DNA of 64,000 nucleotides from Caballeronia sp. Lep1P3. GTDB taxonomy: Bacteria; Pseudomonadota; Gammaproteobacteria; Burkholderiales; Burkholderiaceae. The position numbers were made by a program, and so were the translations under genes. Position 1 is the stretch's first letter. Every line of letters begins with the position of its first letter. Location: NCBI RefSeq assembly GCF_022879595.1, contig NZ_CP084267.1, positions 1 to 64,000 of the forward strand, read 5' to 3'. Below are positions 26,600 to 35,967 of the stretch, one piece after another. A model generated the notes under the pieces. It searched no databases and was not told the origin of the DNA. It saw only the letters and a program-made list of their open reading frames with translations.

Positions 26600-27694
26600 T
26601 TACGGAAGCTCGACGGCGCGCACGCCATCGAGCCCGGTGAGCACGAGTTCATCGCTGGAAACCGGCTGCACGCCGGTCGCCGGGACCGGCCGGCCGCCCT
26701 TGACGAGCGCGACGCGGCGCGCGTCGCTGTCGGCGATCGCGATTTCGCCCGCCGCCGTCACGAGCACGAACGCGTGGCGCTCCGGCACGTAGACCGCGCT
26801 CGTCACGAGGCCATGCAAGGGACTGTCGATGCGCGTCCAGCTCGCGCCGTGATCGGCGCTCCGGTACAGCGTGCCCTTGAGCCCGTAGGCGATGAGCGCC
26901 TCGTCGTGACCCGCGACACCGAAGAGACTGCCCGCATAGCCCGTCGGGACGGCGCGGAACGTGCCCGAACCGCGATCCAGCCTGAACACCGTGCCGCGCT
27001 CGCCGGCGATGAAGACCTCGCCCGCCGCTTCGCCGATGCCCTGCAGATGCAGAAAGCCGGGGTTATCGACGAGTTCGAGGGCGGGCATCCACGTCTTGCC
27101 GCCATCGCCGGTGGCGATCGCGAGGCCGAACGGCCCCACCGCGATGCCATGCTGCGTGTCCTTGAACCACACGCCCAGAAGCGGCAAGGAAGGACCCGCT
27201 TTGTAGTTCAGCGTCAACTGGTCGAGATACGGCTGAAGGTTGGTCTGCCCGGCGGCGATGCGCGCGCGGTAATCGTCGATCAGCGCCTTCGCCGCCATGC
27301 GCCCGTCGAACTGCCTGGCCCAGGTGCGCCCTCCATCGGCGGTGTGAAGGATGACGCCGTCGTGTCCGACCGCCCATCCTTCGCGCGCGGACGGAAAGCA
27401 CGATGCGAGCAGATCGCTGCGAACCGGCGATGCGGTCTGCGTCCACGTCTTGCCTTCGTCGTCCGACGTTACGATCAGCCCGCGCATGCCGACCGCGACG
27501 AGCCGTTTTCCCGCGCGCGATACCGACATCAGCGGCCGTTCCGCCGCGTTCCGATAAAGCACCGCACTCGCGTCGAGCGGATCCACGAACGGAGCGGCTT
27601 GCGCCCCTGCCGCCCCTGCCGCCCACGCCCCCGTTGCCAGCGCCGCCACCATCACGCCGCTGCAAGCCAGGCTTGCGTACTTTCGATGAACCAT
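26600..27694 (-). CDS. Exported Ycf48-like beta-propeller protein
   Basis: 364 residues. A signal peptide (LACSGVMVAALATGAWA) is followed by Ycf48/BNR-type propeller repeats with the Asp-box-like pattern (SDDEGKTWTQ, TADGGRTWARQ, TGDGGKTWMP, SADHGASWTRI). Ycf48 propellers act as assembly or scaffold proteins. In this gene order (DUF1302, DUF1329, Ycf48-like, RND) it is probably a periplasmic part of the transport module. Start 27694 (MVHRKY) has GAGGG 5 bases upstream; an upstream ATG at 27715 would add 7 residues. It is 23 bases upstream of the RND gene. Confidence 0.85.
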   Translation of the reverse strand: MVHRKYASLACSGVMVAALATGAWAAGAAGAQAAPFVDPLDASAVLYRNAAERPLMSVSRAGKRLVAVGMRGLIVTSDDEGKTWTQTASPVRSDLLASCFPSAREGWAVGHDGVILHTADGGRTWARQFDGRMAAKALIDDYRARIAAGQTNLQPYLDQLTLNYKAGPSLPLLGVWFKDTQHGIAVGPFGLAIATGDGGKTWMPALELVDNPGFLHLQGIGEAAGEVFIAGERGTVFRLDRGSGTFRAVPTGYAGSLFGVAGHDEALIAYGLKGTLYRSADHGASWTRIDSPLHGLVTSAVYVPERHAFVLVTAAGEIAIADSDARRVALVKGGRPVPATGVQPVSSDELVLTGLDGVRAVELP

Positions 27695-27772
27695 TGCTGC
27701 CCTCGCCAATCGCATCCTGGTTGACTGCGCTTGCAGGCGGCGTTTTCGATCACGCCGCCGCCCTGCATCGCA

Positions 27773-29149
27773 TCAGCGAAGCCCCGTTCCCGCCATGCCG
27801 GCCGGCGTGAAGAGGTTCGGCTTCTCGAGCTTGTCCGACACGCGCAGCGTCGGGTTGCCGCGCGAGCTGCCCGTGAAGAACGAGAAGTAATTGCCCTTCT
27901 GCAGGTCGTAGAACGAGTTGGCGCTGATAAAGACGCCGCCCGAACCGTCGTAGTAGTTGATCGGATAGTCGAGGCCCACGCGCCAGAGCTTGCCGTCGTG
28001 TCCGTAGCCATCGGCTTCCATGAGCGTCCAGCCGTCTTCATCCACGAAGAACACGCGCTTCGAATACGCGTGACGCGCGCCCGGCTTGAGCGTCGCCTCG
28101 ACGACCCAGACGCGGTGACGCTCCCAGCGCAGCGCATCGGGCTTGATGTGCTTCGGGCCGAATACGTCGTCCACCGGCAACTGCGAGTAGCGATAGTTGT
28201 TGTACGGAACGATGATCTGCTTCTTGCCGATCAGCTTGAAATCGAACTTGTCCATGCGGCCGGCGAAGAGCTTCGCTTCGTCCCAGAAGAGCACGCCGCC
28301 ATAGGCTGCCGTCGGCGTGTCGTACTTGAAGTCGGGCGCCATCCGCACGCGGCGCTGCGCCGGGAAATACGCCCAACTGACCTGATCGGTGTCCGAATAG
28401 TTGATGGAATAGTCCACGAGGTTGGACGTGCCCGCCTGCGTCGGCGGCGTGAGCAGCGTGAGCCACATGCGATCGTGCGGACCCTTGAACGCGCCGCCTG
28501 CGTTGCGCTGGTCGTAGTACGGCTTGTACTCGATCACGTTCATCACCGGCAGCTCGGTGCGCCCGCCGGACGTATCGACGAGATACGCGCCCACGTTCTG
28601 CGCTTCGTACTGTGTGCGCTGATAGCTCAGCTGCGCATTCCACATGACCTCGTAGCCGTTCTTCGGAATCGGGAACGGAATGCCGCCGAACGCGCCTTCG
28701 ACGCCGTCGCCCTCGACCTTGCCGACGAGCTTCGCGCTGGTCGCGTTCTGGAGCGTGTTGTCGAGAACCCATTTCGGGTAGTGCATCGTCCGGTGCGTCG
28801 GATACACGTCCACGCGATATTCCGGGAACCGCTGCAGGAGCGCCTGCACGCCCGGCGTCAACTGGTCCGCATACTGCCCCATGTTGGACGCCGTGATGCC
28901 CACGACAGGCTTCTCGTTCTTGAACGGGTCCGGCCATACGCCGCTGCCCGGCGTGAAATCGGCGGGCGGCTTCGTGAGGCCTCCCGAGTACTCGGGGATC
29001 GCGCCATCGCTACTGCCGGCCTTTTCCGCGCCGAAAGCGGTGAGCGTCGTGCCGAGCTGCTTGGCTTCGTCGGCGGATACGGCTGCGAACGCGCCCGCCG
29101 CATGCGCGGTGACGACGCCCGCCGCCAGCAATTGAAACAGGATTTTCAT
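27773..29149 (-). CDS. DUF1329 exported protein (LolA/LolB-like fold expected)
   Basis: 458 residues with a signal peptide (MKILFQLLAAGVVTAHAAGAFA) and the DUF1329 domain over the whole mature part. Characteristic segments are GVWPDPFKNEKPV, YAYFPAQRRVR-like WAYFPAQRRVRMAP and RWERHRVWVVEATLKPG. DUF1329 proteins are often annotated as outer-membrane lipoprotein-sorting proteins by fold similarity, suggesting a lipid-binding cavity. There is no lipobox Cys, so it is soluble or loosely attached in the periplasm. It is encoded 32 bases after DUF1302, the usual pair. Confidence 0.88.
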   Translation of the reverse strand: MKILFQLLAAGVVTAHAAGAFAAVSADEAKQLGTTLTAFGAEKAGSSDGAIPEYSGGLTKPPADFTPGSGVWPDPFKNEKPVVGITASNMGQYADQLTPGVQALLQRFPEYRVDVYPTHRTMHYPKWVLDNTLQNATSAKLVGKVEGDGVEGAFGGIPFPIPKNGYEVMWNAQLSYQRTQYEAQNVGAYLVDTSGGRTELPVMNVIEYKPYYDQRNAGGAFKGPHDRMWLTLLTPPTQAGTSNLVDYSINYSDTDQVSWAYFPAQRRVRMAPDFKYDTPTAAYGGVLFWDEAKLFAGRMDKFDFKLIGKKQIIVPYNNYRYSQLPVDDVFGPKHIKPDALRWERHRVWVVEATLKPGARHAYSKRVFFVDEDGWTLMEADGYGHDGKLWRVGLDYPINYYDGSGGVFISANSFYDLQKGNYFSFFTGSSRGNPTLRVSDKLEKPNLFTPAGMAGTGLR

Positions 29150-29181
29150 GTACGTGTCTCCTATCGTTTTGGAAGTCGGTG

Positions 29182-30939
29182 TCAGAACCACGATTGAACC
29201 GTCAATGAAACCCACGGGCGATCGTTGAGATCGAAGAGCCCGTTGCCGCCCGAGGCATACGACAAGCCGCTCGGCGTCCGGGCCAGCGTGTTCACATGCG
29301 CGTGGTAGCCGTTGTAGGCGAGCGTGACGGTGGCTTTCTGGCGCACCAGCGCCTGAAGGCCAATCGAATAGGTGAAGAAGCCCTGGCCCGCCGCCGACGA
29401 GCCGGGGTTCTGCGGGTTGTTCCCGTAGAGGCCGACCGTCATGGAAGTGGGCATGCTCAGATCGACGCCGGGCATGACCTGGAGCCATTGCGGCGTGAAG
29501 ACGAAGCCCGCGCCGACGTAATCCTTCGTCGAGCAGCCGTTCCACTTGTTGCCGCTCGGACAGCCGCCGTAGCCGACGCCGTTGTAGATGGCTCCGTTCT
29601 TGTCGACCGACAGCAGATGCGAATACGACAGTTCGGCGACGAGCGATCCCGTCTGCCAGAGCGGGCTGCTCGACAGCGGAACGATGGCGTTCGCGATCAT
29701 GTTCAGCACGTCGCCGGTGGCGCCTTCCGTCTGCGTCGCGATGTTGGGGCTCAACGCCGTATTGAGCGCGGTATTGCGCCGCCACGACACTTCGAAGCCG
29801 GTCGCGACGCTGCCGATGGTCGTATCGAGGCTATAGCCGAAGAGTTGCGCGCCGCGGTTATAGGCGAGGTGATAGTTGGTCGGAACGCCACGCGCCCAGT
29901 CGGTGAGCACCCACGGCTGCGATTCGTCGAAGCGGCGGAAGTAGAAGCCCATCTGCCCGTTCATGAAGCTCGGTGTCCAGCCGAGCTTGATGCCGAAGTT
30001 GTTATCGACCTGCGGCGGCGTGAGCGACGGCCCCTGCGGAATGAACACCGGCACATAGCCGCCCGGCCTGCCGATGACGGCGCCCGGCAGCGTCGCCGCG
30101 AGAAGGCCGGACGGACCTTGCGCGATGGCGTCGTTGGCCTGCAGGTACGTGCCGCCCGTGGCGAGGCGGTTATAGGTCCATCCGAGCGCGTATTGGCCCG
30201 ACACCGACACCTCGGGCGTCACTTGCGCCGTGAGGCTCACCTGCGGACGCGGCAGCAGCAGTTCCTTCGTCTGCGTGCCGGGCGAGTTCAAGCCCTTGAT
30301 GCTGTCGAGCGCGCCCTGCGCGACCGAGATGCCCGAGAACGGAAAGAGCAGCGAGTTGCCCCAGTATTCGGTGAACTGGCCGGCCTTGAGATAGAACGCC
30401 TTGCCGCCGACATCCGAGTTGAGGAACGCGAAGCCGTCGAGCAACTGCGCGCCCTGCACGTAGTAGCGATCCGTGAACGAGCCGTAATGCCCGTTTGGAT
30501 AGGAGCCGATGGCCCGGTACGGCACGGCCGGCAGCCCGCCGCCCGCCGGCGCGAAGACGCCGGGGTTCGTCACGTCGCCGCTGCCATACGCGAAGTCCTT
30601 CCACGCCGAGCCGGACAGCTTGAAGCCCACGAATCCCTTGTAGGCCGCGCTGAACTCGGAGACGAGCGCGACGCGGTTCGTCACGATATCGCCCGCGTGG
30701 CGGAACTTGTAGTCGCCATCGTCGAAGTTCGGGTTGTTGCCGATCATCGGGTCGATGCCCTGCGTGCGCATGCCGATGTTGTACGTGACGGTGTTGTCCC
30801 AGTTCACGTCCCAGTCGGTGGATGGCGTGCTGATCTTGAAAGCGTGGGCGTTCGACGTGACAGCCGCCGAAACGAGCCCCGCGAGTATCGTGAGGCGCGG
30901 CCGGCGTCGTGCTGTTGCGCATGAAATGCGGTGCATCAT
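29182..30939 (-). CDS. DUF1302 outer-membrane beta-barrel protein
   Basis: 585 residues: a signal peptide ending about SNAHA, then a DUF1302 barrel with alternating beta-strand patterns and a C-terminal aromatic (VSLTVQSWF), the outer-membrane insertion signal. Segments such as DWDVNWDNTVTYNIGMR and KAFYLKAGQFTEYWGNSLLF are typical. It is probably the outer-membrane pore or receptor of the module. Two adjacent ATG codons (30939 and 30936) can serve; GGAGGAG and AAGGGAC lie upstream. It is the first gene of the operon, divergent from the hybrid kinase. Confidence 0.88.
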   Translation of the reverse strand: MMHRISCATARRRPRLTILAGLVSAAVTSNAHAFKISTPSTDWDVNWDNTVTYNIGMRTQGIDPMIGNNPNFDDGDYKFRHAGDIVTNRVALVSEFSAAYKGFVGFKLSGSAWKDFAYGSGDVTNPGVFAPAGGGLPAVPYRAIGSYPNGHYGSFTDRYYVQGAQLLDGFAFLNSDVGGKAFYLKAGQFTEYWGNSLLFPFSGISVAQGALDSIKGLNSPGTQTKELLLPRPQVSLTAQVTPEVSVSGQYALGWTYNRLATGGTYLQANDAIAQGPSGLLAATLPGAVIGRPGGYVPVFIPQGPSLTPPQVDNNFGIKLGWTPSFMNGQMGFYFRRFDESQPWVLTDWARGVPTNYHLAYNRGAQLFGYSLDTTIGSVATGFEVSWRRNTALNTALSPNIATQTEGATGDVLNMIANAIVPLSSSPLWQTGSLVAELSYSHLLSVDKNGAIYNGVGYGGCPSGNKWNGCSTKDYVGAGFVFTPQWLQVMPGVDLSMPTSMTVGLYGNNPQNPGSSAAGQGFFTYSIGLQALVRQKATVTLAYNGYHAHVNTLARTPSGLSYASGGNGLFDLNDRPWVSLTVQSWF

Positions 30940-31130
30940 GTCCCTTGTCTCCTCCGTTATGGCCAGCAACGCATCCCATGCACGCCTAACTAATCCGGCC
31001 TCCGCCTTCCATCGCGTCCCCGCCTTCGAACGTGACGGGGCAGTGCGTGGGCGTCGGCCTTTCCCGCTTCGCGCGTCGCTCGCTCTGTGAATTGCTGGCT
31101 CAAGGTTGCCAGCACGTCCACCCCTCTCCG

Positions 31131-31149
31131 CCCCCTAGAAAAGAGGGGG
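31131..31149. repeat. GC palindrome CCCCCT-agaaaag-AGGGGG
   Basis: Perfect 6-bp stem with a 7-base loop. Similar to the other CCCCTC/GAGGGG elements in the window. Confidence 0.45.
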
Positions 31150-31287
31150 TTGGGGTTTGCCCGAGGTGGGGCACGGCGCGTCGGGCATCGGCAGGAAGGA
31201 GAACGAAAGTTACCGGGCGTGGCAGCGGCAGATGGGCACTTTTTACTGTCGGTTCGCCGCCAAATCAGCAGACTTAAGCGCCCTTTT

Positions 31288-31299
31288 GCAAACGTTTGC
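31288..31299. promoter_or_regulatory. LacI/PurR-type operator palindrome GCAAACGTTTGC
   Basis: A perfect 12-bp palindrome with the central CG step typical of LacI-family operators; it equals the core of the enterobacterial PurR box. It lies 99 bases before the kinase start and 349 bases before the DUF1302 start on the other strand. No LacI-family gene is in the window. Confidence 0.5.
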
Positions 31300-31306
31300 G
31301 GCTCTT

Positions 31307-31392
31307 TTGTGTTCCAATTGATGCCACTTCGAACCGCCGATAGGCCGATTTTTTTGCGCGCAGCAGGTGCGCGCTCCATCGATGGAACACAA
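31307..31392. promoter_or_regulatory. Long-range inverted repeat TTGTGTTCCA / TGGAACACAA
   Basis: Perfect 10-bp arms at 31307-31316 and 31383-31392, the second arm ending 5 bases before the kinase ATG. It could be a looping operator pair or an mRNA stem that covers the translation start. Confidence 0.45.
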
Positions 31393-31397
31393 GGGCT

Positions 31398-33905
31398 ATG
31401 TGCTTTCAGTACGAGGCTTCGGCATCCGACAAGGACTTCAGGGGCGACCATAAACGCCAGGCGCATTTCCAGCGGTGGTTCGCGACCTTCGCGAGTCTCG
31501 CCCATTCGAAGCTGCCGCTTCCCGACTACCTGCAGAAAGTGACCGATACGCTTCGCGAGGTCGCGGGCGTCGCCTCCACCGTGATCGAATGGATCGAGGG
31601 CGACGAGCTCGTCTACCGCGCGGCGAGCGGCGCGGCGGCGCGTCACGTCGGCACGCGGCTGCCGAGCGCAGGCAGTCTGTCGGGCCTGTGCATCACGCGG
31701 CAGCAGGCGCTCGTGAGCCGCAATACCGCCACCGATCACCGCGTGGACCGCGCCGCGTGCCAGGCGGTCGGCGCGATCTCGATGGTCGTCGCGCCCGTCG
31801 TCTACGAGGGCCGCTCGGTCGCGGTGCTCAAATTCATCTCCGGCCAGCCGGACCAGTTCGGCCAGTCGGACATCGGCATCCTCAACGCGTTCTGCGCGTG
31901 CATCGCGGAAACCATCGCGCGCGAGGAAATCGCGCAGGAGAACCGGCAGCTCGTCGAACGCAACGCGAGCGTGAGCGCCAATCTGAGCGTGGAATCGTCG
32001 CTGCGCGTTGAGTACGAGAAAAAGCTCGCCGATGCCATGCGCCGCCGCCGCACGGTGCTCGACAACGCGCACGTCGCTTTCCTGTCGATGGACGAAGCCG
32101 GCATGATCGTCGACTGGAACGAGGCCGCCGTGACGCTCTTCGGCTGGCGCGCGCACGAGGCGGTGAACCGCGAACTCGCCGATCTCATCGTCCCCGAGCG
32201 CTTTCGCGACGCGCATCGCGCCGGGCTCACGCGCTATCTCGCAACGGGCGAGGCGCGCATCATCAACACGCGCACGGAGTTTCCCGCCCAAAAACGCGAC
32301 GGCACCGAATTCGCCGCCGAACTGACGATCAGCGAAGTCTGGTTCGACGGCCAGCGCGAATTCGCCTGCTTCATCTACGACATCACGGACCGGCTGCGCG
32401 CCACCGAGGCGAACCAGCGCCTGCGTCTTTTGATCGATTCGGTCAGCGACTACGCCATCTGCATGCTGGATCAGCACGGCGTCGTGCGCTCGTGGAACGA
32501 CGGCGCCCGCGCGCTCTACGGCTACACCGCGGACGAAGCGATCGGCCGGCATTTCGCGCTCTTTTATTCGGCCGACGAACTGGGCCGCGACCGCCCCGGC
32601 GACGACCTGCGCCGCGCGAGCGAGCAAGGGCGCGTGGAGCACGAGGACTGGCGCGTGCGCAAGGACGGCTCGGAGTTTCGCGGGCACGTCATCCTGAGCG
32701 CGCTGCCGTCCAGCCACGGCCACGAGCAGGATTTCGTCGCGATCACGCGCGACATGACCACGCGCCGCCGCCTCGAAGAACTGGAGGCGTCGAGCCGGCG
32801 CATGAACGAATTTCTCGCGCTGCTCGGCCATGAACTGCGCAATCCGCTCGCGCCCATCCGCAACGCGGTCAGCATCCTGAAGCTCAAGGCGTCCGACGAC
32901 GCCGACGTGATCCGCAGCCGCCAGATCGTCGACCGGCAGCTCGCGCATCTCACGAAGCTCGTGGACGATTTGCTCGAAGCCGGCCGCGTCAGTTCGGGCA
33001 AGATTCGCCTGTCGACCGAAATCGTCGATCTCGCGGATGTCGTGCACCTCTCCGTGGAAGCGAGCCAGCCGTGGTTCGACGCGCGCGGGCAGCGCCTCGT
33101 CGTCGAGGACGGCGGCAAGCGCGTTCACGTCAACGGCGACCCGACGCGACTCGTGCAGGCGCTCAACAACCTGCTCAACAACGCATCGAAGTTCAGTCCG
33201 CCCGGCTCGACGGTCACGCTCGAAGTCGGTCCGCGCGGCGGCACGGCGATGGTCCGCGTGATCGATCAGGGCCGCGGCATTTCCGCCGATGCGCTCGGCA
33301 CCGTGTTCGACCTCTTCGTGCAGGAACATCCGCCGGGCGCGCATCTGGACGAAGGCGGCCTGGGCATCGGCCTCACGCTCGTGCGGGCCATCGCGGAACT
33401 GCACGGCGGGCGCGTGGAGGCGAAAAGCGACGGTGCGGGCCGTGGCAGTGCGTTCACGCTCTGGCTGCCGCTCGCGCAAGCGCCCTCGCAGGGCGCGTCG
33501 AAGCCCGCGCAGCCGGGCGCGTCGGCAAGCCGGCGACTGGACGTGCTCGTCGTGGACGACAACCGCGACTCCGCCGACAGCATGACGCTGCTCGTGGACA
33601 TGCTCGGGCACGCGGCGCGCGCGGCCTACGACGGCGAAGAGGCGCTCAGTCTCTTCGACGCGAGACGCCCGCGCGTCGTGCTGCTCGACTTGTCGATGCC
33701 CGGGCTCACGGGCTTCGACGTGATCCGCGCGATCCGCGAGCAGGTGACGCACGACGGCGGCAGACACGTGATCGTCGCCGCGATGACGGGCCTGGGTTCG
33801 GACGAAGACATCGCCCGCACGCGCGCCGCCGGCTTCGACGCGCATCTCGTGAAACCCGTCGATCTCGACGAAGTGGAAGCGGTGCTCGCGCTCGCGGACA
33901 GATGA
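31398..33905 (+). CDS. Hybrid sensor histidine kinase (GAF-PAS-PAS-HisKA-HATPase-REC)
   Basis: 835 residues, no membrane segment, so a cytosolic sensor. A GAF domain (about 35-175) is followed by two PAS domains (about 215-335 and 345-465), the HisKA domain with H478 in GHELRNPLAP, a HATPase (NNLLNNASKFS, then GLGIGLTLVRAIAELHGG), and a C-terminal receiver with D764 in VLLDLSMPG. The domain order is common in soluble environmental kinases. No separate response regulator is adjacent. ATG 31398 lies just after an inverted-repeat arm. It converges on the DeoR gene with a single base between the stops. Confidence 0.92.
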   Translation: MCFQYEASASDKDFRGDHKRQAHFQRWFATFASLAHSKLPLPDYLQKVTDTLREVAGVASTVIEWIEGDELVYRAASGAAARHVGTRLPSAGSLSGLCITRQQALVSRNTATDHRVDRAACQAVGAISMVVAPVVYEGRSVAVLKFISGQPDQFGQSDIGILNAFCACIAETIAREEIAQENRQLVERNASVSANLSVESSLRVEYEKKLADAMRRRRTVLDNAHVAFLSMDEAGMIVDWNEAAVTLFGWRAHEAVNRELADLIVPERFRDAHRAGLTRYLATGEARIINTRTEFPAQKRDGTEFAAELTISEVWFDGQREFACFIYDITDRLRATEANQRLRLLIDSVSDYAICMLDQHGVVRSWNDGARALYGYTADEAIGRHFALFYSADELGRDRPGDDLRRASEQGRVEHEDWRVRKDGSEFRGHVILSALPSSHGHEQDFVAITRDMTTRRRLEELEASSRRMNEFLALLGHELRNPLAPIRNAVSILKLKASDDADVIRSRQIVDRQLAHLTKLVDDLLEAGRVSSGKIRLSTEIVDLADVVHLSVEASQPWFDARGQRLVVEDGGKRVHVNGDPTRLVQALNNLLNNASKFSPPGSTVTLEVGPRGGTAMVRVIDQGRGISADALGTVFDLFVQEHPPGAHLDEGGLGIGLTLVRAIAELHGGRVEAKSDGAGRGSAFTLWLPLAQAPSQGASKPAQPGASASRRLDVLVVDDNRDSADSMTLLVDMLGHAARAAYDGEEALSLFDARRPRVVLLDLSMPGLTGFDVIRAIREQVTHDGGRHVIVAAMTGLGSDEDIARTRAAGFDAHLVKPVDLDEVEAVLALADR

Positions 33906-33906
33906 T

Positions 33907-34680
33907 TCAGCGCGCGTCCGACGGCGCGCGCTCAACCGTCACGTTGCCGCGCCGCGTGAAGCGCTCTAAGGCGTCGTTGTCGGCGAGCGCATCGGTGACG
34001 AGCGTCCAGTCGCGTTCGAGCGGCGTCCAGTGCTGCTGGCTCGCGCGCCCGAGCTTCTCGGACGTCACGAGCACGAAGACGCTCGCCGCCTGCGCGACGA
34101 TGCACTCCTTCAGGAACGCCTGTTCCGCGGTCGCCTCGCACAGCCCGCGCCCCGCGACGACGCCGTCCGCGCCGAGAAACGCCTTGTCGAACGTGAGCCG
34201 TGAGAGCGCGATCTGCGCGATCGGCCCGAGCGTGCTCATGCTCGATGGCCGCACGTCGCCGCCGATCAGCGTCACGCGCACGTTCGCCGACGCGAGCGCG
34301 CTCACGGCGAGCAGATTGTTCGTGACCACCTGCACGCGCTCGCGCCCGGCGAGGCAGCGGGCGAGCGCGGCGGTCGTCGTGCCGCCGTCGAGAAAGAGCG
34401 TGTCGCCGTCCTGCACATAGCGCGCCGCCGCGCGCCCGATCGCTTCCTTCTGCTCCCGAAAACTCTCGCGCCGCGTGTCCAGCGATTCCTCCGGCTCATG
34501 CGCGCCCACCGACGCCGCGCCGCCATACGTGCGCACGATGCGCCGTTCGTCGGCGAGCGCACGCAGGTCGCGCCGCACCGTCGCCTCCGACATGCCGAAG
34601 TGTTCGCAGAGCGCGGCGACATCGTTCATGCCCGACAGCACGGCCTTGAGCATGGCTTCCCGGCGTTTCTCGACTTTCAT
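33907..34680 (-). CDS. DeoR-family transcriptional regulator of the threonate-type operon
   Basis: 257 residues: an N-terminal DeoR helix-turn-helix (RREAMLKAVLSGMND, MSEATVRRDLRALADERRIVRTYGG) and a C-terminal sugar-isomerase-like sensor (DGDTLFLDGGTTTAALAR, GGDVRPSSMSTLGP). ATG 34680 follows AGAGGAG; longer in-frame starts run back into the promoter region. It is divergent from the KdgT-family transporter gene and most likely represses that operon in response to a phosphorylated intermediate. Candidate operator boxes are listed separately. Confidence 0.92.
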   Translation of the reverse strand: MKVEKRREAMLKAVLSGMNDVAALCEHFGMSEATVRRDLRALADERRIVRTYGGAASVGAHEPEESLDTRRESFREQKEAIGRAAARYVQDGDTLFLDGGTTTAALARCLAGRERVQVVTNNLLAVSALASANVRVTLIGGDVRPSSMSTLGPIAQIALSRLTFDKAFLGADGVVAGRGLCEATAEQAFLKECIVAQAASVFVLVTSEKLGRASQQHWTPLERDWTLVTDALADNDALERFTRRGNVTVERAPSDAR

Positions 34681-34805
34681 GCGGCTCCTCTGGTTGACGC
34701 GTTCGCAGGCCCCGGCGGGGGCCGCCAGTGTATCGAATGCGCGCGCGGGCCCGGGCGCAATCAATGCTCGATAGTCGACGAGGGTCATTCCGCGCAGTTG
34801 ACCGT

Positions 34806-34930
34806 TTCGATCATTCGTCATGACGGTGCTGCACGATCCGATCAGTGTTTACGCGCACACAGGCGCAATTGCGCGCGCTTCGATCAAACGATACACTGCG
34901 ATTGATCGAACCGATCACTTTATGATCGAA
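34806..34930. promoter_or_regulatory. Cluster of TTCGATCA / TGATCGAA boxes (DeoR operators)
   Basis: TTCGATCA occurs at 34806-34813 and 34879-34886, and its complement TGATCGAA at 34903-34910 and 34923-34930. The last two are exactly 20 bp apart, two helical turns. Partial copies CCGATCA lie at 34838 and 34911. A TATGAT -10-like sequence (34921-34926) overlaps the last box, fitting repression. Confidence 0.65.
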
Positions 34931-34959
34931 TCACACAAGAATCTCTCCTGGAGACACGA

Positions 34960-35967
34960 ATGGCCCAGATTCCAATCAAGCGCGCGGTAGAGCGCGTACC
35001 CGGCGGCATGATGATCGTTCCGCTCCTGATCGGCTCGCTCATCGCGACATTCCTGCCGGGCATGCCGAAGTTCTTCGGCTCGTTCACGAGCGCGCTGTTC
35101 ACCGGCGCGCTGCCGATTCTCGCCGTGTTCTATGTCTGCATGGGCGCGGGCATCGACGTGAAAGCCACGCCGTATCTGCTCAAGAAGGGCGGCGCGCTCT
35201 TCCTCACCAAAGTCGGCATGGCGATTCTCGCGGGCGTCGTGCTCGGCCACTTTCTCGGCGAGCAGCCGATCAACTCCGGCATGTTCGCGGGCATTTCGAC
35301 GCTCGCCGTCGTCGCCGCGATGAACGACACCAACGGCGGTCTCTACATGGCGCTGATGGGCCAGTACGGGCGCTCGGAAGACGTCGGCGCGTACACGATC
35401 ATGTCGCTCGAATCCGGTCCGTTCCTCACGATGGTCACGCTCGGCGTCGCGGGCCTGTCGGCGTTTCCGTGGCCGACGCTCGTCGGCAGCATCCTGCCGC
35501 TCGCCATCGGCATGCTGCTCGGCAACCTCGACCGCGAAATGCGCGACTTTCTGGGCCGTGCGGTGCCGGTGATGATTCCGTTCTTCGCGCTCGCACTCGG
35601 CGCGAGCCTCGACCTGCACAAGGTCTGGCAGGCGGGCCTGCTCGGTATCGGCCTCGGTCTCGCGGTCGTCGTCGTGACGGGCATTCCGCTCTTTCTCGCG
35701 GACCGTCTGACGGGCGGCACGGGCGTCGCGGGCGCGGCGGCGGCGAATACGGCGGGCAATGCGGCGGCGGTTCCGGCGCTCATCGCGGCGGCCAATCCAG
35801 TGTACGAAGCCGCCGCGAAGTCGGCGACGCTGCTCGTCGCGGCCTGCGTCGTGGTGACGGCCATCGTCACGCCGATCGTGACCGCCGCCATCGCGAAACG
35901 CGTCAACAAGCCAGGCGATGCGCCCGCCCCGGCCGGCGCGGCGCAAAAGCGCGGAGCGGCGCGATGA
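34960..35967 (+). CDS. KdgT-family (2-keto-3-deoxygluconate) permease, probable threonate/erythronate transporter
   Basis: 335 residues with about ten hydrophobic segments and KdgT-family signatures ([49 protein letters not shown]). KdgT proteins import sugar acids with protons. Here the next genes encode a four-carbon acid sugar kinase and PdxA2, so D-threonate or D-erythronate is the likelier substrate; this is inference from context. The stop overlaps the kinase start (ATGA). GGAG lies 6 bases before ATG 34960. Confidence 0.88.
   Translation: MAQIPIKRAVERVPGGMMIVPLLIGSLIATFLPGMPKFFGSFTSALFTGALPILAVFYVCMGAGIDVKATPYLLKKGGALFLTKVGMAILAGVVLGHFLGEQPINSGMFAGISTLAVVAAMNDTNGGLYMALMGQYGRSEDVGAYTIMSLESGPFLTMVTLGVAGLSAFPWPTLVGSILPLAIGMLLGNLDREMRDFLGRAVPVMIPFFALALGASLDLHKVWQAGLLGIGLGLAVVVVTGIPLFLADRLTGGTGVAGAAAANTAGNAAAVPALIAAANPVYEAAAKSATLLVAACVVVTAIVTPIVTAAIAKRVNKPGDAPAPAGAAQKRGAAR

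Larger units (their letters stand above)
30940..31397. other. 458-base divergent intergenic region
   Basis: It lies between the DUF1302 gene and the hybrid kinase gene. I see no gene. It contains a GC palindrome (31131-31149), a PurR-type palindrome (31288-31299) and a long-range inverted repeat (31307-31316 with 31383-31392). Confidence 0.6.

Noticed and set aside
30990..33935. 981-codon open frame antisense to the hybrid kinase
   Set aside because: Same reason: the kinase domains are unmistakable on the plus strand.
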